Below are positions 14,001-23,200 of a DNA stretch of 37,639 bases, piece by piece. Below the pieces are notes generated by a model. That model did no database searches, was not told the DNA's origin, and saw only the letters and a list, made by a program, of their open reading frames with translations. The position numbers and the translations under genes were made by a program. The stretch's first letter is position 1; every line of letters starts with the position of its first letter. The stretch lies in the NCBI RefSeq assembly GCF_014695575.1, contig NZ_JACJOO010000093.1, forward strand, positions 1-37,639, given 5' to 3'. The DNA is from Leptolyngbya sp. FACHB-8. GTDB lineage: Bacteria > Cyanobacteriota > Cyanobacteriia > Elainellales > Elainellaceae.

Positions 14001-16094
14001 AAGATTTGCTTCACGGCGTTTGCGATCGCTGATGTCGTTGAAGAGTATCGCTACTTTGCGCTCTTGCGGCTCACCGATGCGGAAGGCATAAACATCGTAA
14101 AACTGCCCCGCTTCCTGAACAACGTTTTGAAACCGCTCTGAGACTCCTGTTAGTACAATTCTGCCGTAAAGTTCAGACCGGTGGTTCTCAATCTCCGGAA
14201 TTAATTCGCGGATGGTTTTTCCAATCACATCTACCAGTTCAGTCTGTTTCTCAAAAGCTGAATTGACTTCTAGAAAGCGGTAATCAAATGCTTTTCCGGT
14301 GTCATCAAATAGAACTTCAATTAGGCAAAACCCTGCGTCTATTGATTCAAAGAGCGATCGATATTTGGCTTCGGATTCTCGTAGAGCGGTTTCAACACGA
14401 GTCCGTTCTAGCTTTGTCCAAATCCGATTCGCCAATTCGCGCATCAAATCAATCTCATTGCTGCGCCAGTTATAAGGAGTTTGATGATAAATACCAAGCG
14501 TAAACTTCCATTCACCCTCTCGAATCAAAGGAACGTTGATAAACGAACCAATTTTGAGGGCTGCAAACTGCTCTGGGTCACCAATATGGGGGTCAGTTTC
14601 GACATCTCGAACAATAATGGTTTGCCCAAGTTTGGCAGTCTGAAGGAATTCTCCTGTGACAAATTCTGGTAGACGATAAATGCCGACCAAGCTGGGCACA
14701 TCTTCCTGATGCCAGCAGTAATCAATCGTCGCGACCTTCGCGCGCTCGTTAATTTCGACAAACGCACAATTGGACACTTGCAGATAGTGGTTAAACTGTT
14801 CGCCAACTGTTTGAATAATGTCTTCAACACAGGCTGCCTCAGCCAGGTTTTGAGTTACTGTAGCGAGTAATTCAGCACTCAACTCTGCCTGTTTGCGGGC
14901 CGTCACATCGCTCGCCGCTCCCAGCCATTCAACGACTTCATTTTGGTCGTTCAGCAGTGGGATTGCACGCGAAAACGTCCAGCCGATTGTTCCATTTAGC
15001 TGAATAATGCGGTGTTCTAGCTCAAAGGTGCTCTTGGTGCGGATAGCTTCTGCGATCGCCGCCATTACCCGAGGCTGCTCTTCTAGAGGAATATATTTCT
15101 CAAACCATATCTGACTTGGAAGTTGGGTACTGGCAAGAAAATCCTTGCCATTAAGGAGACGCATTTCGCGCCAATCCGCGCTCATTTTATATACTGTGTC
15201 AGAGCTAGCAGCGGTGAATAAGCGGAACTGTTCTTCTGATGCCCGCAGGGATGCTTCTGCCTGTTTGCGCTCAGTAATATCCAGAACGATCGCGACCGCC
15301 GATTGCGGTTTACCATTGCGACCGCGGATCACCGAGACACTGTTGTTGACCCAGACAACCGAGCCATCCTTCCGGATATAACGCTTCTCAATTTCAAACG
15401 GCGTACCTTCGGTCCGCATCCGATGAAACAGTTCGACATTACGAGGGAGGTCTTCAGGATGGGTAATGTCATGTATTCGGAGTTGCCTCAGTTCATCAGC
15501 TGAGTATCCGGTGATATTACAGTATTTCTGATTGACCAGTATTAATTTACCATCGAGATCGGCACAGGCGACGCCTGCCACAGCTTGATTAATAATGGCT
15601 TGATAGCGCTCTTCTAAATCCCGCGATTGCTCCTCTGCTTGTTTGCGTTGGTCCTCAATCTGTCTGCGCTCAGTAATGTCGCGTGAGATGCACAACAGCC
15701 GTTCAACTTTCCCATCTGCACCTCGAATGGGACTGATTTTGTTATCCCACCATTTGGGTTCGCCATTCAACGTTAGACAATAGCCTTGAACCGAGCGAAC
15801 TTCGCCTGCTCCTGCACGGGCGATCGCCTCCCTAGCCGCTTGCTGCTCCCCTTCCTGCCAAAATTTTACCCAGGAGGTGTTAAGGAAGGGCGTGATGTCC
15901 TGAATACCGAGCAGTGCCTGCCCTCCCCGATTCATGAACAGGATACGTCCCTCCAAATCCAGCACCTTGATACAGTCATCGCTGCTATCGAGGATTTGTA
16001 GCGCCTGGATCTCTAAAGGTAAATTGGCCGTTTGGGAAATGTCTTGAGATGAACCATTGTTTGAAGAAATAGAGTGGCGGAGATTATCGGTCAT
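11061..16094 (-). CDS. Hybrid sensor histidine kinase, multi-PAS/GAF, with C-terminal receiver
   Basis: A 1677-aa cytoplasmic hybrid kinase without transmembrane segments. Order: PAS (to about residue 140), PAS/PAC ending DITERKQAE, PAS ending DVTARKQAE, then a GAF-PAS pair (ATVTQNLAEAACVED.., ALRESEAKYRSLFESIDAGF) repeated by a second close GAF-PAS pair, a further PAS (RESEERFRLMGDAVPQIVWI), and a GAF (TTETDIQVLYDKILA). HisKA follows with His1319 in SHELRSPL, then HATPase (N box QQVVWNLLSNAVKF; G boxes DTGQGIA, GLGLGLAIV) and a receiver with phospho-acceptor Asp1605 (LLSDIGMPEMDG). I chose the ATG at 16094, 13 bases after the XRE stop; the frame extends further upstream but overlaps that gene. 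The redox, light or ligand signal cannot be read from the sequence. It is expected to phosphorylate its own receiver and then an unlinked partner. Confidence 0.92.
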   Translation of the reverse strand: MTDNLRHSISSNNGSSQDISQTANLPLEIQALQILDSSDDCIKVLDLEGRILFMNRGGQALLGIQDITPFLNTSWVKFWQEGEQQAAREAIARAGAGEVRSVQGYCLTLNGEPKWWDNKISPIRGADGKVERLLCISRDITERRQIEDQRKQAEEQSRDLEERYQAIINQAVAGVACADLDGKLILVNQKYCNITGYSADELRQLRIHDITHPEDLPRNVELFHRMRTEGTPFEIEKRYIRKDGSVVWVNNSVSVIRGRNGKPQSAVAIVLDITERKQAEASLRASEEQFRLFTAASSDTVYKMSADWREMRLLNGKDFLASTQLPSQIWFEKYIPLEEQPRVMAAIAEAIRTKSTFELEHRIIQLNGTIGWTFSRAIPLLNDQNEVVEWLGAASDVTARKQAELSAELLATVTQNLAEAACVEDIIQTVGEQFNHYLQVSNCAFVEINERAKVATIDYCWHQEDVPSLVGIYRLPEFVTGEFLQTAKLGQTIIVRDVETDPHIGDPEQFAALKIGSFINVPLIREGEWKFTLGIYHQTPYNWRSNEIDLMRELANRIWTKLERTRVETALRESEAKYRSLFESIDAGFCLIEVLFDDTGKAFDYRFLEVNSAFEKQTELVDVIGKTIRELIPEIENHRSELYGRIVLTGVSERFQNVVQEAGQFYDVYAFRIGEPQERKVAILFNDISDRKRREANLAFLADITEDFSRLSSANEIMQTVGAKIGAYLQITTCNFADVDKAHDQVTAHYGWSSSDVPSTRGTFRISQYLSKEFERASRAGEMVVICNTQIDPRTDAAGYAALNIHSFVTVPFHHNDTWTHYIAICDSKPRDWREDEIQLIEEISNRIFPRLERARIEEALWASEAKYRSLFESIDEGFCLIEVLFDETGKAFDYRFLEVNPAFEKQTGLVDAIGKTVRELVPQLEEHWFELYGRIALTGVPERFENAAQQLGRFYDVYGFRMGEPQERKVAVLFNDISDRKQTEIALRESEERFRLMGDAVPQIVWITNSEGRVEFFNKQWSNYTGVPYEPTTAAEIAANFVHPDDGAMTMEAFNQAREMGSIFTVEHRIRAADGTYRWFLVKAEPYRHPETGEIIRWFGASVDIHDRKQAEAAIAADLRDTQLLRDLSARMTTETDIQVLYDKILATAIALTQADAGSFQFFNQATQELLLLATQGISPKVGEKFNRLSTRCHTSCGIALATGERAFVDFDVPASEDPDGSKRLHFEAGLLSAQSTPLMSRSGQPIGMVSTHWRTRHRPSDRELRFLDLLARQAADLIEQRQDAAQRKQLLEREQAAREAAERANRIKDEFLAILSHELRSPLNPILGWSKLLQSRKLDEAKTAQALATIERNAKLQSELIEDLLDVSRILRGKLSLNVARVNLASTIRAAMETVRLAAEAKSIQIEASLVEDADLILGDSTRLQQVVWNLLSNAVKFTSPGGQVSIRLDRLDSSAQIIVSDTGQGIAPSFLPYVFDYFRQEDGTTTRKFGGLGLGLAIVRHLVELHGGTVSVESPGEGQGATFTVRLPLLSPSSNTNQDERSPDPSLDLRGTKILVVDDESDTRELVAFVLEQQGAQVTAATSAQEALSILPQAKPDVLLSDIGMPEMDGYMLIQQVRALAPEQGGQIPAIALTAYAGDTNRQQVIAAGFQKHISKPIEPEVLVQAITGLVGNN

Positions 16095-16107
16095 CGGTTC
16101 CCCATCC

Positions 16108-16341
16108 TCACTCTGAGAAGTATTTGGCAAGCAAATCCTGACCGGCCTCACCCATCTGATGCAATAAGTGCTCAATCTGCTTCAATGCAATAGGTAAGGG
16201 CTTTGTTCGCCCATTCTCCCAGCGATTGATGCTTTGAAATGAAACCCCTAACTTTGCAGCAAACTTAGTTTGAGAGAGTTCTAAACGCTGTCGCGTTTCT
16301 CGCACGAGATTTGCTAACTGAGGATGATCGATTGCAGGCAT
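16108..16341 (-). CDS. XRE-family helix-turn-helix regulator
   Basis: 77 aa, essentially one lambda-repressor-like domain: LANLVRETRQRLELSQTKFA, then AKLGVSFQSINRWENGRTKP, with the SxxSINRWExGR recognition helix, and a short C-terminal helix. Small XRE proteins of this kind next to PAS/GAF kinases are common in cyanobacteria. The start at 16341 is preferred over the ATG six codons upstream (MLPVCF), which adds nothing family-like; neither has a strong Shine-Dalgarno sequence. The kinase gene begins 13 bases after its stop, so the two are almost surely co-transcribed. The palindrome at 16410-16428 upstream is a candidate site for autoregulation. Confidence 0.85.
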   Translation of the reverse strand: MPAIDHPQLANLVRETRQRLELSQTKFAAKLGVSFQSINRWENGRTKPLPIALKQIEHLLHQMGEAGQDLLAKYFSE

Positions 16342-16409
16342 AAAGCATACTGGGAGCACTCTAATTAGCTATAACACCTGATATAGTGCTTGTTCTTCTC
16401 TCTTAAGGT

Positions 16410-16428
16410 GTAAAACTCAAGGTTTTAC
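16410..16428. promoter_or_regulatory. Candidate operator upstream of the XRE-kinase operon
   Basis: A perfect dyad, GTAAAAC-TCAAG-GTTTTAC, lies about 70 bases upstream of the XRE start. Two 7-bp half-sites with a 5-bp spacer fit a dimeric XRE repressor. Its position fits promoter overlap, but I could not assign -35/-10 boxes with confidence. Confidence 0.45.
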
Positions 16429-16431
16429 ATA

Positions 16432-16840
16432 ACGTTTCGCTCTCCTAAAGTAGTTGCTATAGAACGTGACCTACAAGGGACAAAATCTTGGAGTAAACAA
16501 GAGTTTGAGTATGTCAATCTAGGAGATAAACGCTTAAGGAGATTTCCAGTAATGAAATTACCCCCAGAATGTCGGTGCTTTGCCCGCTTCGCGGGCAAAG
16601 CACCGACATTCTGGGTAAATTCTTATGCAGAAACCTCCTAAATACTCGGTTGAAGAAGTTGGCACAAGACCTATCAGAGGCACCAGAAGCCCCGATAAAC
16701 CAAGCAAGCAAAGATTGGGCAGCAACCAAGGCAGCTTACCGATCCTTCCAGAACGCTCATGTCACCTCTCAGCAGAAACATCTGAAAGCTTTGGCAGGAA
16801 AGTCTTTTGAGCTTCTTGTCTCCCTATTACCCATAAAGGC
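16432..16840 (+). pseudogene. IS4-family (Tn5-like) transposase fragment, split by a miniature element
   Basis: Left of the element the frame reads KSWSKQEFEYVNLGDKRL; right of it, NTRLKKLAQDLSEAPEAP, then NQASKDWAATKAAYRSFQNA. Together they reconstruct the N-terminal DNA-binding domain of Tn5/IS4-type transposases (LGDxRLxxRLxxLAxxLSxxPxAxIxxAxxxWAxTKAAYRFFxN). Removing the 101-bp element and one TAA restores CGC TTA AAT ACT CGG in one frame. The insertion shifts the frame, and the catalytic DDE domain is missing: after VTSQQ only an unrelated short stretch (LAGKSFELLVSLLP) remains before the DUF4242 gene. The IS was therefore already present, or truncated, when the small element landed. Confidence 0.75.
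16538..16638 (+). mobile_element. 101-bp miniature inverted-repeat element, copy 3
   Basis: Same length and ends as the copy at 7037-7137; the internal stem uses GAATGTCGGTGCTTTGCCCG and its exact complement around TTC. The direct repeat TAA flanks it (16535-16537, 16639-16641). The reconstructed uninterrupted transposase frame proves the boundaries and the 3-bp duplication. The G/A and C/T differences from copy 1 occur as matched pairs in both arms. Confidence 0.85.
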
Positions 16841-16842
16841 TG

Positions 16843-17154
16843 TTATATACGATCGCAGACCAGCCACCCCTTTGTGCCAATTGTCCCGGCATCATCGATC
16901 ACAACGGGTTCTAGCACATCCACTGTCCATACCCGCGCAAACGGTAAGCCCACTTTGCGAAACGATCGCCGTACCGTCTCTGCATCGGGGGCTTCAAACT
17001 CACAGATCACCCTGGTTCGATCATGGGACATTGTGGAACGAATCCAATGGACATCATGGCTACTGTGGCAGGGAATTGCCATCTTTACATCCTGATTCCA
17101 CTTTTCTTTTGTGATCGGCGGATCAAATATTTTTTCAACCAGAACTCTTACCAT
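16843..17154 (-). CDS. DUF4242 (putative nickel-binding) small protein
   Basis: 103 aa, soluble, probably a ferredoxin-like alpha+beta fold. RVLVEKIFDPPITKEKWNQD at the N-terminus, HDVHWIRSTMSHDRTRVICEFEAPDAETVR in the middle and GLPFARVWTVDVLEP near the end match the DUF4242 pattern (VxWxxSYxSxDxxxxxCxFEAPDxExVRxxxxxAGLPFxxVWxxxVLxP). His and Cys residues in the middle motif are the likely metal ligands. AGGAGG sits five bases before the ATG. It lies 68 bases downstream of the giant SARP/WD40 gene on the same strand and is probably its operon partner. The C-terminal part may have been altered next to the IS remnant. Confidence 0.8.
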   Translation of the reverse strand: MVRVLVEKIFDPPITKEKWNQDVKMAIPCHSSHDVHWIRSTMSHDRTRVICEFEAPDAETVRRSFRKVGLPFARVWTVDVLEPVVIDDAGTIGTKGWLVCDRI

Positions 17155-17222
17155 TTCTACCTCCTATCTCTTGGTTACAAGATTATCTATGAATTGCATT
17201 TCTTGATATTTAGCTAATTGAT

Positions 17223-20200
17223 TTAGCCTTTCTCTGGCTGTTCTACTAGATATTCTGCCAACTGTTGAATTGCGATTCGCGCTCGCTCACTAATCATATA
17301 AACATTAATTCTCTGGTGCAAATCTTCAAATAATTCGAGGGCAATTTGATGGTCTTCATGCATTAACCTGCTACGAATTAGGGTTGCTTCGGCAAGCGCA
17401 GTCTCACTGGGATGGTCCACAATCTGAGCGGCTCTAACAGCGGCTTCGGCCCGATCGATCGCCAATTCGATGCGATGCTCCTTCAAATCAATTTCTGCGG
17501 CAAACGTTAGCGTATAAGCTATCATTCGCTGCGAATCCAGTTGGCGAAGCGACAACAAGGCTTGTGCCAACATTTGCTCTGCGCCCGTTTGTCCAACTGC
17601 ATAGCGGGCAAGGGCATCGAGGGCGGCAGCAAAGGCTCCTTCACTTCCCTCTCCGCTGATTTTGGCAGCAACGGCTGCTAATTCCGATGAGTAGGGAATG
17701 GCGGCGATCGGGTTACTGGCTTCTAGCTCTGTCATTGCCAGATAGGTTAGACAGGCGCACTCTCGCCAATGATCCTGCTCTGCCTGCGCCATCTTCCATG
17801 CTTGATGCAAAAGCGATCGAGCCGTTGGATAATCTGCTGCGTGGCGGCGCACACAGCCCAGGCCGCAGGGAATATCAATCAGCTCTACACCCACCCTGGC
17901 AGCGAGGGACTGTGCTTCGAGCAACAGAGCTTCTGCACGAGGCATTTCGCACTCGGTTTCCGCCAAACACCAGCCTGTGTATGCCAGCATTCGAGCCGTT
18001 GTGGTAGAACTGGCTGCCCGACCCCGCTCGGCTGCCCGCAGCGAATGCTCCTGAACGCTTGTCAAATTGCCCTGCTCGTAATTCAGTGCGATCAGCACTT
18101 CAAACCCGGTTGCCTCCTCGTCCTGCAACTCTAAAGTGCGAGCCTCCTCAATAAGCTGATGGAGTTCGGCTTCGAGTTGGGCAAATCGCTCTCTGTTCAC
18201 GCCTGCTAAAACATGCAGCTTCAGTAACTCAATCCGGCAGCGGACTCGCGCTGAATGCTCAAGATATTGACAGTGTTCAAGTCCTCGCTCGGTTAACTGG
18301 GAAGCTTCAGCATAGGCAAACAGGCGTAAACAGCGTTCCGCTGCAATGATACAGGCCGATGCTGCCAAGTCATGATTCCCACCTAAGGAAGCATGGTAAG
18401 CAATCTCACTGGCAAAAGAATCTTCGGTGGCAAAAGATGATTTCAATGCCTGAGCAATTTGTCGGTGCATTAAACGACGACGTGGGACAGACATCTGATG
18501 ATAGGCAATCTGGCGCACAATATCATGCACAAAGTCGTACTGCGTTTCGCCTTGAACGATCGCCCCTGGGCAAATAATGCCTTCCTGTTCCAGTTCTTCG
18601 ATCGCCGTCAGCAGTTTATTTGAAGGGAAATCTACAATTTCAGCAATGGTCGTGGGGTTAAAGCTGCGACCCAGCACTGCCGTCCAGGATAAGAATTCTC
18701 TAGTGGATTGACTGAGCTGCTGAAGTCGCTCCTGAATCAGCGCCTCCAGACTCTCCGAGCAGGCTGTCCCATGCTGTGCAATGGCGCGAGCAATTTCCAG
18801 CGCAAAGAGCGGATTGCCACCACTCTCAACAAAAATCTGGTTGCCGTCGATCGCCCAATCAATTTCCTGAACGAGCTGCACGGTGTGGGTTTGATTCAGA
18901 AGTGGCAGTTCCAGACTTTGCAATCGATTTTCGCGCCGGAGGGACTGCACCAGTTTGTTAACGGGCTGACTCGCTGCTAATTCACGGGCACGGGCAGCAC
19001 AGGCAAATCGCACCCTCGTATGGCCCAGTAAACGGGCAGCGTAGTGTAGCAGAGCGGCCGAAGCTTCATCAAGCCACTGGATATTGTCTAGAATCACGAT
19101 CGCGAGCTTGTTAGCTGAAAGCTGCGACAGTAAACGCACCATTGCGTCAAATAATCGTCTTAAATCGGTTGGTTCTGCTCTGGGAAACGCTTCGGGAAAC
19201 AGCGATTGGAGTTCGACTGGCAAATCCGCCAGAGCCTGGGCAGGAAGCGAGTGCAGCGCATCTATCCAGACTCCGTAAGGACGCAGCATTTCGGCTTCAA
19301 ATGCCAATCCCCATAGCACCTGACCATTGTTAGCTCGTACCGTGGTCGCCAGTTCTTCCAGTAAGCGGGTTTTGCCAATGCCGGGTTCACCCAGCAGCAG
19401 CAGGATCTCTGAGCGGTGATCGTCGGTTAGCCATCGGTGCAGCAGGTTCCACTCCTGCTCACGTCCAATCAGAGGCAGGGTGTGGGATGTGGAAGCGCTG
19501 TCTGCCTTGCTGTCTCGTTCAACTGCCCCCAATGTTCTTAATGCCGTTCTCTGAGCTTCGGTAAGTCCGATCGCCCCTGCAATATTGGTTCCTTGATAGG
19601 GGCGATCGGCTCTCAGGGTATGTAAGCATTTTCCCGTGTGGATATTCCAGAGTTTAATAGTTTCATCCTGACTACCGCTTGCCAGCGTTTCACTATCTGG
19701 ACTAAAGGCGATTGACCAGATGAGATTGCTATGTCCCTTCAGCGTATGCATGCAGTAGCCTGTATCAACCTCCCACAGTTTCACTGTTTGATCGCTGCTC
19801 GCACTGGCAAGCCTTTTTCCATTGGGACTAAATGCCACTGACCAGATACGACTGCTGTGTTCTTCTAGCGATCGCCGACAGTCTCCGGTCGTTGTATCCC
19901 ATAGCTTCACCGTATGATCCCCACTGCCGCTAGCAAGCGTTTGGCCATCGTCACTAAAGGCAATTGACCAGACCCAGTTTTGATGTCCTGCTAGAGTATG
20001 CAAACATTTTCCTGTGCGAATGTCCCAGAGCTTAATCGTCTGGTCGTAACTGCCACTAGCCAGAGTGTAACCATCCGGGCTCAGGGCAACTGAGCACACC
20101 CAGCTTGTGTGCCCTCGCAACGTCTGAAGACACTGCCCGGTTTGAACATTCCAGATCTTGACTGTATGATCATCGCTGCCGCTAACCAGGCGTTGGCGAT

Positions 20201-23200
20201 CAAGGCTAAAGGCAACGGACCAGACCCGACCTGTATGTCCCTCCAAGGTGTGCAAACACTGTTTACTCGAAATGCTCCATAGCTTAATGGTCTGATCGCC
20301 ACTGCCGCTGGCTAAAAGCTGACCATCGGCACTAAACGCCACGCCACAAACCGAATTCGTGTGGCCTGCCAGCGTATACAGGCAGTCTCGGGTACGACTG
20401 TCCCAGAGTTTAACGGTGTAATCGTCGTTGCCGCTTGCTAACAGGGGTTCAGTTGGACTAAACGCAACTGAACGCACCCGATTGGTATAGCCCTGAAGCG
20501 TCCTCCAACATTGTCCGCTGTGGAAGTGCCAAAATTTGACGGTATAATCGCCACCACCACTGACCAACGTTTGACCATCGGGACTAAAGGCAACCGCTCG
20601 CACCCAGCTTGTATGCCCTCGCAAAACCTGAAAATTTTCTCCGGTGTCCACCTGCCACAGCTTCACCGTCTGGTCTTCGCTGCCACTTGCAAGCGTTTGA
20701 GCATCGGGGCTAAAGGCGATCGATCGCACCCAGTTGGTATGTCCGCTCAAAGTGTTGAGGCATTCGCCAGATTCAACGTTCCAGAGCTTGATCGTCTGAT
20801 CGCTGCTGCTGCTTGCCAACCGATCACCCTTTGGACTAAAGGCAACGGACCAGACTCCCTTTTCGTGTCCCCGCAAGGTTTTACAACATTTGCCAGATTT
20901 GAGATTCCATAGCTTCACCGTTCCATCCTCGCTGCCACTGGCAAGCAGTTGACCGTTCGGGCTGAACGAAACCGATCGCACCCAGTCAGTATGGCCCTCC
21001 AGAGTGGCGCAGCATTCCCCCCTGGCCAAACTCCAAAGTCTGATAACCGTCGATTCACTGCCAGTAGCAAGCAGTTGACTATCTGGGCTAAAGGCGATCG
21101 ACCAGACTTGATAGGGTGCTTCCTGCAACGTCTGGAGACACTGCCCGGTCTGCACATCCCATAGCTTGATAGTTTTGTCATCGCTACTACTCGCGAGCAT
21201 TTGACCGTCGGGACTAAAGGCAATCGACCAGATCCAGTTTGTGTGCCCCTGGCAAATCAATAAATTTTTACCGTCCGCAACCCGCCAGATCCGCAGTTCC
21301 CGGTTGGTATCCCCTGTTGCTAGCAGTTGACCATCCGGGCTAAACGCAACCGCTAACGTCAGGCTCAGCGTTTCCGTAAAGACAGTTTTGGACAGGTCAC
21401 TGTTTACCAAACTGACTTGATGTAACCGAACATTTCGCAGATCCGCCTGCCAAAGCGCGAGATCAGAGAGGTCATAGCCTGTCAGATCTGTTTTTAACTG
21501 AATCAGCAGGTTTAACACATTGCCCGCCGCATATCCCGATCGATGCGATGCGTCCTGCCGAAGTTTGACCAGAATTCGAGTCAGCCGTTGCTCGACCTGG
21601 GCCCGATCTCCCAGGCGGATTTGAAGTTGATGCAAAATCGGCTGTACGATCTGGCGAATTTGAATTTCCTGAATGTAATCCTTACCTTGTGCTTTTAATA
21701 ATGCATGGCTGTGAAGCAGGGGAACCGCAAATGCAGGCTTGGGCAATCTGGAACAGGTGAATGGAGCAGTTGGGGTAGATCGAGAAGATGTTTGTTCTTC
21801 TCCATTTGCTATCTCTTCAATCTCATCACAAATCCATTCAATCAGGCGATCGGTCACGTATTGCATCACGATCGGTGGTTGGGTATAGCCTCCTGACTGA
21901 GTTTCTAGGAGCGATCGCCAGCTTAATGATTCCAGGGCCTGCAATAAATCAGCACGAGACGCAGCGGGTACAAAATCAGCAGCCAGTTCTGCTAATGTTG
22001 TTCGCTCTCGATTGATTGCCAGCCAGAACATGATGTTTTTTTCAAATACAGAACTTCTCAAGCACTGCTGATCGAGTAGTTGATACAAGCCATGAAAAAC
22101 ACCCGCATCTTCAGATAGAAAATCTGCAATACTGCCGTTAAATAAATCTTGAATCGAAGTAGAAACGATTTTTATCGCCAGAGGATTGTTGCTGTACCGC
22201 TGGCACAACTGCTGTTTTTGCTCCTCAGAACCTACTAAATTCTTGGCCTCCAAAATTGCAGCGGTGGCTTCTGGAACTCCCCCCAATTGCAGCGATCGCA
22301 CAGCTTCACTTCCTTCCAGGGCAGCAACTTCAGCAGGTTTCTCCCGGCTCGTCAACAGCACACAGCTCTGATGCTGCACCTCACCTAATAGCCTGAATAA
22401 GTCTCCGTAGTTTTCATACCCAGAACGGTATTGTCCAGCCAAATTTCCCTGCAGGGGTAACTGCTTAGCATCACCCCCCAAAAAAATGCTTTCCACATTG
22501 TCCAAAATCACCAGGCAACGATGGCACTTGAGCCAGTGAATGAGCCGCCCCGTTTCGGCTCTGCTGTCCTGCTGCTCAGACAGAAATAACACCAACTCAG
22601 CCAAGAGGGTTTCCAGCAGAGGGGCGTTGCGCAGCGATCGCCAGATCACAAACTCAAAAGGGGGAGGAGTGGATGGAGGATGAGATAGTTGGCTCTCCTG
22701 CACATCTCTCCTGCCTCCCTGCGCCTCTGCTACGCTGCTCTCTAAAATCTCCTGCGCCACTTTAACGGCCAGCGAGGACTTACCAATGCCGCCCATGCCC
22801 AGTAGTAGGGCAATTCGACATCGGTGATTGACGATCCATTCCCGCAACGTCGATCGCTCTTTCTCCCGCCCGTAGAACACAGAAACATCGATCGCTTCAC
22901 CCCAATCCTGACGAGGCGCTAGTACCGGGGAAGGGGTTGGCGGTGTCAGGAAAATCGTGGGACTGGTGGCAGAACTAACGGCAGGAGGGGGTTCGTCCTC
23001 GTTGAGAATTTGCTGATAGAGATCGCGAGTTGTAGCACTGGGATCAACGCCCAATTCCTCACGCAGCACGGTCATACAGCGATGATAAACCTGAAGGGCA
23101 TTGGCACGATCGCCACTGTAACTGTACAGCCGCATCAAGGTACAGTAAGTCGCCTCATTTACAGCGTCTGCCCGCAAAAGCTGCTGAGCATAACCGAGGG

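Noticed and set aside
12112-14672. Numerous plus-strand ORFs of 60-115 aa
   Set aside because: Antisense shadows of the hybrid kinase, whose frame is continuous and rich in motifs.
19600-21380. The periodic ~126-bp DNA repeat as a possible CRISPR or tandem non-coding array
   Set aside because: The period equals three times 42 and falls in frame within the WD40 coding region; units differ mainly at synonymous and loop positions.
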